From positions 1,193,501 to 1,257,500 of the forward strand of contig CASGGR010000034.1 of assembly GCA_949318235.1 (NCBI GenBank): a stretch of DNA of 64,000 nucleotides. The letters are read 5' to 3'. A program made the position numbers and the translations under genes. Positions 53,030-62,005 of the stretch are shown piece after piece (position 1 is the first letter of the stretch; the number at the start of each line of letters is the position of its first letter). The notes below the pieces were generated by a model. The model ran no database searches. It saw only the letters and a list, made by a program, of their open reading frames with translations, and was not told the DNA's origin. Origin of the DNA: Ecdyonurus torrentis. Lineage: Eukaryota > Arthropoda > Insecta > Ephemeroptera > Heptageniidae.

Positions 53030-55493
53030 GTGCTTTCTCCTCGTACTTTTCAGACTGTGAATACGATTTTTGATGATATCTTTGAAACTAATAAAGCTAC
53101 AGGCTTGCGGTTTGAACTAAAATGTTGGACTAACAGACTTGCAAAGCAAAGGTTATTACACCTTAATCGCTCCAATGCAAACTTTCGAAGTTATAGAGAA
53201 TCTCAGTGCTTTCTCATCGTACTTTTTAGACTGTGAATACGATTTTTGATGATATCTCTGAAACTAATAAAGCTACAGGCTTAAGGTTTGAACTAAAATG
53301 TAGGACTAACAGACTTGCAAAGAAAAGGTTATTACACATTAATCGCACCAATGCAAACTTTCGCAGCTATAGAGAATCTCAGTGCTTTCTCATCGTACTT
53401 TTTAGACTGTGAATACGATTTTTGATGATATCTCTGAAACTTATAAAGCTACAGGCTTGCGGTTTGAACTAAAATGTAGGACCAACAGACTTGCAAAGAA
53501 AAGGTTATAACACCTTAATCGTTCCAATGCAAACTTTCGCAGTTACAGAGAATCTCAGTGCTTTCTCATTGTACTTTTTACACTGTGAATAATATTTTTG
53601 ATGATATCTCTGATACTAGTAAAGCTACAGGTTTACGGTTTGAACTAAAATGTAAGACTAACAGACTTGCAAAGAAAAGGTTATTACACCTTTATCGCTC
53701 CAATGCAAACTTTCGCAGTTATAGAGAATCTCAGTGCTTTCTCATCGTACTTTTCAGACTGTGAATACGATTTTTGATGATATCTCCGAAACTAATAAAG
53801 CTACAGGCTTGCGGTTTGAACTAAAATGTAGGACTAACAGACTTGCAAAGAAAAGGTTATTACACCTTAATCGCACCAATGCAAACTTTCGCAGTTATAG
53901 AGAATCTCAGTGCTTTCTCATCGTACTTTTCAGACTGTGAATACGATTTTTGATTATATCTCCGAAACTAATAAAGCTACAGGCTTGCGGTTTGAACTAA
54001 AATGTAGGACTAACAGACTTGCAAAGAAAAGGTTATTACACCTTAATCGCACCAATGCAAACTTTCGCAGTTATAGAGAATCTTAGTGCTTTCTCATTGT
54101 ACTATTCAGACTGTAAATACGATTTTTGATTATATCTCCGAAACTAATAAAGCTACAGGCTTGCGGTTTGAACTAAATAGTAGGACTAAAAGACTTGCAA
54201 AGAAAAGGTTAATACACCTTAATCACTCCAATGCAAACTTTCGCAGTTATAGAAAATCTCAGTGCTTTCTCATTGTACTTTTTAGACGATGAATAAGATT
54301 TTTGATGATATCTCCGAAACTAATAAAGCTACAGGCTTGCGGTTTGAACTAAAATGCAGAACTAACAGACTTGCAAAGAAAATGTTATTACACCTTAATC
54401 GCTCCAATGTAAACTTTCGCAGTTATAGAGAATCTCAGTGCTTTCTCATAGTACCTTTCAGACTGTGAATACGATTTTTGATGATATCTCTGAAACTAAT
54501 AAAGCTACAGGCTTGCGGTTTGAACTAAAATGTAGGACTAACAGACTTGCAAAGAAAAGGTTATTACACCTTAATCGCTCGAAGGCAAACTTGCGCAGTT
54601 ATAGGGAATCTCAGTGCTTTCTCATCGTACTTTTTAGACTGTGAATAAGATTTTTGATGATATCTCTGAATTTAATAAAGCTACAGGCTTGCGGTTTGAA
54701 CTTAAATGTAGGACTAACAGACTTGCAAAGAAAAGGTTATTACACCTTAATCGCTCGAAGGCAAACTTGCGCAGTTATAGAGAATCTCAGTGCTTTCTTA
54801 TCGTACATTTTAGACTGTGAATACGAGTTTTGATGATATCTCCGAAAATAATAAAGCTACAGGCTTGCGGTTTGAACTAAAATGTAGGACTAACAGACAT
54901 GCAAAGAAAAGGTTATTACACCTTAATCGCTCCAATGCAAACTTTCGCAGTTATAGAGAATCTCAGTGCTTTCTCATCGTACTTTTTGGATTGTGAATAC
55001 GATTTTTGATGATATCTCCGAAACTAATAAAGCTACAAGCTTGCGGTTTGAAACTTAATGTACTACTAACAGACTTGCAAAGAAAAGGTTATTACACCTT
55101 AATCGCTCCAATGCAAACTTTCGCAGTTATAGAGAATCTCAGTGCTTTCACATTGTACTTTTTAGACTGTGAATACGATTTTTGATGATATCTCTGAATT
55201 TAATAAAGCTACAGGCTTGCTGTTTGAACTAAAATGTAGGACTAACAGACTTGCAAAGAAAAGGTTATTACACCTTAATCGCACCAATGCAAACTTTCGC
55301 AGTTATAGAGAATCTCAGTGCTTTTTCATCGTACTTTTCAGACTGTGAATACGATTTTTGATGATATCACCGAAACTAATAAAGCTACAGGCTTGCGGTT
55401 TGAACTAAAATGTAGGACTAACAGACTTGCAAAGAAAATGTTATTACACCTTAATGGCTCCATTGCAATCTTTTGCAGTTAGAGAGAATCTCA
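53030..55493 (+). repeat. Right HOR family, 14-mer
   Basis: The order is P Q/R S T U Y I/J K B M O G H E, 2464 bp. Compared with the inferred 16-mer, Q and R are fused at 53206 (GATATCTCTG on the left, TTAAGGTTT and CAGCTATAG on the right), and I and J are fused at 54086 (AATAGTAGGAC on the left, AATCACTCC and AGAAAATC on the right). K, B, M, G and H are not found in the left half of the window. Confidence 0.82.
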
Positions 55494-58133
55494 GTGCTTT
55501 CTCCTCGTACTTTTCAGACTGTGAATACGATTTTTGATGATATCTTTGAAACTAATAAAGCTACAGGCTTGCGGTTTGAACTAAAATGTTGGACTAACAG
55601 ACTTGCAAAGCAAAGGTTATTACACCTTAATCGCTCCAATGCAAACTTTCGAAGTTATAGAGAATCTCAGTGCTTTCTCATCGTACTTTTTAGACTGTGA
55701 ATACGATTTTTGATGATATTTACGAAACTAATAAAGCTACAGGCTTGCGGTTTGAACTAAAATGTAGGACTAACAGACATGCAAAGAAAAGGTTATTACA
55801 CCTTAATCGCTCCACTGCAAACTTGCGCAGTTATAGAGAATCTCAGTGCTTTCTCATTGTACTTTTCGGACTGTGAATACAAATTTTGATGATATCTCCG
55901 AAACTAATAAAGCTACAGGCTTAAGGTTTGAACTAAAATGTAGGACTAACAGACTTGCAAAGAAAAGGTTATTACACATTAATCGCACCAATGCAAACTT
56001 TCGCAGCTATAGAGAATCTCAGTGCTTTTTCATCGTACTTTTCAGACTGTGAATACGATATTTGATGATATCTCCGAAACTTATAAAGCTACAGGCTTGC
56101 GGTTTGAACTAAAATGTAGGACCAACAGACTTGCAAAGAAAAGGTTATAACACCTTAATCGCTCCAATGCAAACTTTCGCAGTTACAGAGAATCTCAGTG
56201 CTTTCTCATTGTACTTTTTACACTGTGAATAATATTTTTGATGATATCTCTGATACTAGTAAAGCTACAGGTTTACGGTTTGAACTAAAATGTAAGACTA
56301 ACAGACTTGCAAAGAAAAGGTTATTACACCTTTATCGCTCCAATGCAAACTTTCGCAGTTATAGAGAATCTCAGTGCTTTCTCATCGTACTTTTCAGACT
56401 GTGAATACGATTTTTGATGATATCTCCGAAACTAATAAAGCTACAGGCTTGCGGTTTGAACTAAAATGTAGGACTAACAGACTTGCAAAGAAAAGGTTAT
56501 TACACCTTAATCGCACCAATGCAAACTTTCGCAGTTATAGAGAATCTCAGTGCTTTCTCATCGTACTTTTCAGACTGTGAATACGATTTTTGATTATATC
56601 TCCGAAACTAATAAAGCTACAGGCTTGCGGTTTGAACTAAAATGTAGGACTAACAGACTTGCAAAGAAAAGGTTATTACACCTTAATCGCACCAATGCAA
56701 ACTTTCGCAGTTATAGAGAATCTCAGTGCTTTCTCATTGTACTATTCAGACTGTAAATACGATTTTTGATTATATCTCCGAAACTAATAAAGCTACAGGC
56801 TTGCGGTTTGAACTAAATAGTAGGACTAAAAGACTTGCAAAGAAAAGGTTAATACACCTTAATCGCTCCAATGCAAACTTTCGCAGTTATAGAGAATCTC
56901 AGTGCTTTCTCATTGTACTTTTCAGACTGTGAATACGATTTTTGATGATATCCCTGAAACTAATAAAGCTACAGGCTTGCGGTTTGAACTTAAATGTAGG
57001 TCTAACAGACTTTCAAAGAAAATGTTATTACACCTTAATCACTCCAATGCAAACTTTCGCAGTTATAGAAAATCTCAGTGCTTTCTCATTGTACTTTTTA
57101 GACGATGAATAAGATTTTTGATGATATCTCCGAAACTAATAAAGCTACAGGCTTGCGGTTTGAACTAAAATGCAGAACTAACAGACTTGCAAAGAAAAGG
57201 TTATTACACCTTAATCGCTCGAAGGCAAACTTGCGCAGTTATAGGGAATCTCAGTGCTTTCTCATCGTACTTTTTAGACTGTGAATAAGATTTTTGATGA
57301 TATCTCTGAATTTAATAAAGCTACAGGCTTGCGGTTTGAACTTAAATGTAGGACTAACAGACTTGCAAAGAAAAGGTTATTACACCTTAATCGCTCGAAG
57401 GCAAACTTGCGCAGTTATAGAGAATCTCAGTGCTTTCTTATCGTACATTTTAGACTGTGAATACGAGTTTTGATGATATCTCCGAAAATAATAAAGCTAC
57501 AGGCTTGCGGTTTGAACTAAAATGTAGGACTAACAGACATGCAAAGAAAAGGTTATTACACCTTAATCGCTCCAATGCAAACTTTCGCAGTTATAGAGAA
57601 TCTCAGTGCTTTCTCATCGTACTTTTTGGATTGTGAATACGATTTTTGATGATATCTCCGAAACTAATAAAGCTACAAGCTTGCGGTTTGAAACTTAATG
57701 TACTACTAACAGACTTGCAAAGAAAAGGTTATTACACCTTAATCGCTCCAATGCAAACTTTCGCAGTTATAGAGAATCTCAGTGCTTTCACATTGTACTT
57801 TTTAGACTGTGAATACGATTTTTGATGATATCTCTGAATTTAATAAAGCTACAGGCTTGCTGTTTGAACTAAAATGTAGGACTAACAGACTTGCAAAGAA
57901 AAGGTTATTACACCTTAATCGCACCAATGCAAACTTTCGCAGTTATAGAGAATCTCAGTGCTTTCTCATCGTACTTTTCAGACTGTGAATACGATTTTTG
58001 ATGATATCACCGAAACTAATAAAGCTACAGGCTTGCGGTTTGAACTAAAATGTAGGACTAACAGACTTGCAAAGAAAAGGTTATTACACCTTAATGGCTC
58101 CATTGCAATCTTTTGCAGTTAGAGAGAATCTCA
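55494..58133 (+). repeat. Right HOR family, 15-mer
   Basis: The order is P Q R S T U Y I J K/B M O G H E, 2640 bp. K and B are fused at 57078: GACGATGAATAAG and GCAGAACTAAC come from K, then GGTTATTAC and CTCGAAGGC from B. Q has GATATTTACG, which loses the EcoRV site. The order otherwise matches the neighbouring copies. Confidence 0.84.
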
Positions 58134-60597
58134 GTGCTTTCTCCTCGTACTTTTCAGACTGTGAATACGATTTTTGATGATATCTTTGAAACTAATAAAG
58201 CTACAGGCTTGCGGTTTGAACTAAAATGTTGGACTAACAGACTTGCAAAGCAAAGGTTATTACACCTTAATCGCTCCAATGCAAACTTTCGAAGTTATAG
58301 AGAATCTCAGTGCTTTCTCATCGTACTTTTTAGACTGTGAATACGATTTTTGATGATATTTACGAAACTAATAAAGCTACAGGCTTGCGGTTTGAACTAA
58401 AATGTAGGACTAACAGACATGCAAAGAAAAGGTTATTACACCTTAATCGCTCCACTGCAAACTTGCGCAGTTATAGAGAATCTCAGTGCTTTCTCATTGT
58501 ACTTTTCGGACTGTGAATACAAATTTTGATGATATCTCCGAAACTAATAAAGCTACAGGCTTAAGGTTTGAACTAAAATGTAGGACTAACAGACTTGCAA
58601 AGAAAAGGTTATTACATATTAATCGCACCAATGCAAACTTTCGCAGCTATAGAGAATCTCAGTGCTTTTTCATCGTACTTTTCAGACTGTGAATACGATA
58701 TTTGATGATATCTCCGAAACTTATAAAGCTACAGGCTTGCGGTTTGAACTAAAATGTAGGACCAACAGACTTGCAAAGAAAAGGTTATAACACCTTAATC
58801 GCTCCAATGCAAACTTTCGCAGTTACAGAGAATCTCAGTGCTTTCTCATTGTACTTTTTACACTGTGAATAATATTTTTGATGATATCTCTGATACTAGT
58901 AAAGCTACAGGTTTACGGTTTGAACTAAAATGTAAGACTAACAGACTTGCAAAGAAAAGGTTATTACACCTTTATCGCTCCAATGCAAACTTTCGCAGTT
59001 ATAGAGAATCTCAGTGCTTTCTCATCGTACTTTTCAGACTGTGAATACGATTTTTGATGATATCTCCGAAACTAATAAAGCTACAGGCTTGCGGTTTGAA
59101 CTAAAGTGTAGGACTAACAGACTTGCAAAGAAAAGGTTATTACACCTTAATCGCACCAATGCAAACTTTCGCAGTTATAGAGAATCTCAGTGCTTTCTCA
59201 TTGTACTATTCAGACTGTAAATACGATTTTTGATTATATCTCCGAAACTAATAAAGCTACAGGCTTGCGGTTTGAACTAAATAGTAGGACTAAAAGACTT
59301 GCAAAGAAAAGGTTAATACACCTTAATCGCTCCAATGCAAACTTTCGCAGTTATAGAGAATCTCAGTGCTTTCTCATTGTACTTTTCAGACTGTGAATAC
59401 GATTTTTGATGATATCCCTGAAACTAATAAAGCTACAGGCTTGCGGTTTGAACTTAAATGTAGGTCTAACAGACTTTCAAAGAAAATGTTATTACACCTT
59501 AATCACTCCAATGCAAACTTTCGCAGTTATAGAAAATCTCAGTGCTTTCTCATTGTACTTTTTAGACGATGAATAAGATTTTTGATGATATCTCCGAAAC
59601 TAATAAAGCTACAGGCTTGCGGTTTGAACTAAAATGCAGAACTAACAGACTTGCAAAGAAAATGTTATTACACCTTAATCGCTCCAATGTAAACTTTCGC
59701 AGTTATAGAGAATCTCAGTGCTTTCTCATAGTACCTTTCAGACTGTGAATACGATTTTTGATGATATCTCCGAAACTAATAAAGCTACAGGCTTGCGGTT
59801 TGAACTAAAATGTAGGACTAACAGACTTGCAAAGAAAAGGTTATTACACCTTAATCGCTCGAAGGCAAACTTGCGCAGTTATAGGGAATCTCAGTGCTTT
59901 CTCATCGTACTTTTTAGACTGTGAATAAGATTTTTGATGATATCTCTGAATTTAATAAAGCTACAGGCTTGCGGTTTGAACTTAAATGTAGGACTAACAG
60001 ACTTGCAAAGAAAAGGTTATTACACCTTAATTGCTCGAAGGCAAACTTGCGCAGTTATAGAGAATCTCAGTGCTTTCTTATCGTACATTTTAGACTGTGA
60101 ATACGAGTTTTGATGATATCTCCGAAAATAATAAAGCTACACGCTTGCGGTTTGAACTAAAATGTAGGACTAACAGACATGCAAAGAAAAGGTTATTACA
60201 CCTTAATCGCTCCAATGCAAACTTTCGCAGTTATAGAGAATCTCAGTGCTTTCTCATCGTACTTTTTGGATTGTGAATACGATTTTTGATGATATCTCCG
60301 AAACTAATAAAGCTACAAGCTTGCGGTTTGAAACTTAATGTACTACTAACAGACTTGCAAAGAAAAGGTTATTACACCTTAATCGCTCCAATGCAAACTT
60401 TCGCAGTTATAGAGAATCTCAGTGCTTTCACATTGTACTTTTTAGACTGTGAATACGATTTTTGATGATATCTCTGAATTTAATAAAGCTACAGGCTTGC
60501 TGTTTGAACTAAAATGTAGGACTAACAGACTTGCAAAGAAAAGGTTATTACACCTTAATCGCACCAATGCAAACTTTTGCAGTTATAGAGAATCTCA
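58134..60597 (+). repeat. Right HOR family, 14 monomers of the unit
   Basis: The order is P Q R S T U I J K B M O G H, with Y missing and K and B separate. E is absent because the next monomer (60598) is a divergent one. Apart from the Y loss and the K-B difference, the monomers match 55494 onward at offsets of 2640 and 2464 bp. R has TTACATATTAATCG near 58614, and M has AATTGCTCG near 60030. Confidence 0.84.
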
Positions 60598-62005
60598 GTG
60601 CTTTAACATTGTACTTTTTAGACTGTGAATAAGAATTTTGATGATATCTCTGAAACTAGTAAAGCTACAGGCTTGCGGTTTGAACTAAAATGTAGTACTA
60701 ACAGACTTGCAAAGAAAAGGTTGTAACACCTTAATCGCTCCAATGCAAACTTTCGCAGTTATAGAGAATCTCAGTGCTTTCTCATCGTACTTTTCAGACT
60801 GTGAATACGATTTTCGATGATATCTCCGAAACTAATAAAGCTACAGGCTTGCGGTTTGAACTAAAATGTAGGACTAACAGACTTGCAAAGAAAAGGTTAT
60901 TACACCTTAATCGCACCAATGCAAACTTTCGCAAGTATAGAGAATCTCAGTGCTTTCTCATCGTACTTTTCAGACTGTAAATACGATTTTTGATTATATC
61001 TCCGAAACTAATAAAGCTACAGGCTTGCGGTTTGAACTAAAATGTAGGACTAAAAGACTTGCAAAGAAAAGGTTAATACACCTTAATCGCTCCAATGCAA
61101 ACTTTCGCAGTTATAGAGAATCTCAGTGCTTTCTCAATGTACTTTTCAGACTGTGAATTTGATTTTTGATGATATCTCTGAAAATAATAAAGCTACAGGC
61201 TTGCGGTTTGAACTTAAATGTAGGACTAACAGACTTTCAAAGAAAATGTTATTACACCTTAATCACTCCAATGCAAACTTTCGCAGTTATAGAAAATCTC
61301 AGTGCTTTCTAATTGTACTTTTTAGACGATGAATAAGATTTTTGATGATATATCCGAAACTAATAAAGCTACAGGCTTGCGGTTTGATTTAAAATGTAGG
61401 ACTAACAGACTTGCAAAGAAAAGGTTATTACACCTTAATCGCACCAATGCAAACTTTCGCAGTTATAGAGAATCTCAGTGCTTTCTCATCGTACTTTTCA
61501 GACTGTGAATACGATTTTTGATGATATCTCCGAAACTAATAAAGCTACAGGCTTGCGGTTTGAACTAAAATGTAGGACTAACAAACTTGCAAAGCAAAGG
61601 TTATTACAGCTTAATCGCTCCAATGCAAACTTTCGCAGTTATAGAGAATCTCAGTGCTTTCTTATCGTACATTTTAGACTGTGAATACGAGTTTTGATGA
61701 TATCTCCGAAAATAATAAAGCTACAGGCTTGCGGTTTGAACTAAAATGTAGGACTAACAGACATGCAAAGAAAAGGTTATTACACCTTAATCGCTCCAAT
61801 GCAAACTTTCGCAGTTATAGAGAATCTCAGTGCTTTCTCATCGTACTTTTCAGACTGTGAATACGATTTTTGATGATATCACCGAAACTAATAAAGCTAC
61901 AGGCTTGCGGTTTGAACTAAAATGTAGGACTAACAGACTTGCAAAGAAAAGGTTATTACACCTTAATGGCTCCATTGCAATCTTTCGCAGTTAGAGAGAA
62001 TCTCA
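60598..62005 (+). repeat. Irregular insert of 8 monomers between right HOR copies
   Basis: The order is a unique monomer (60598), U, I-like (60950), J-like (61126), K-like (61302), N-like (61478), O, E. The unique monomer reads TTTAACATTG, GAATAAGAATTTTG, GTAGTACTAAC and GGTTGTAACACC. The J-like monomer has GAATTTGATTTTTG. The N-like one has the right side of N (AACAAACTTGC, ACAGCTTAATCG) on a U-like left side. It is the only N-type sequence in the right family. Confidence 0.77.
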
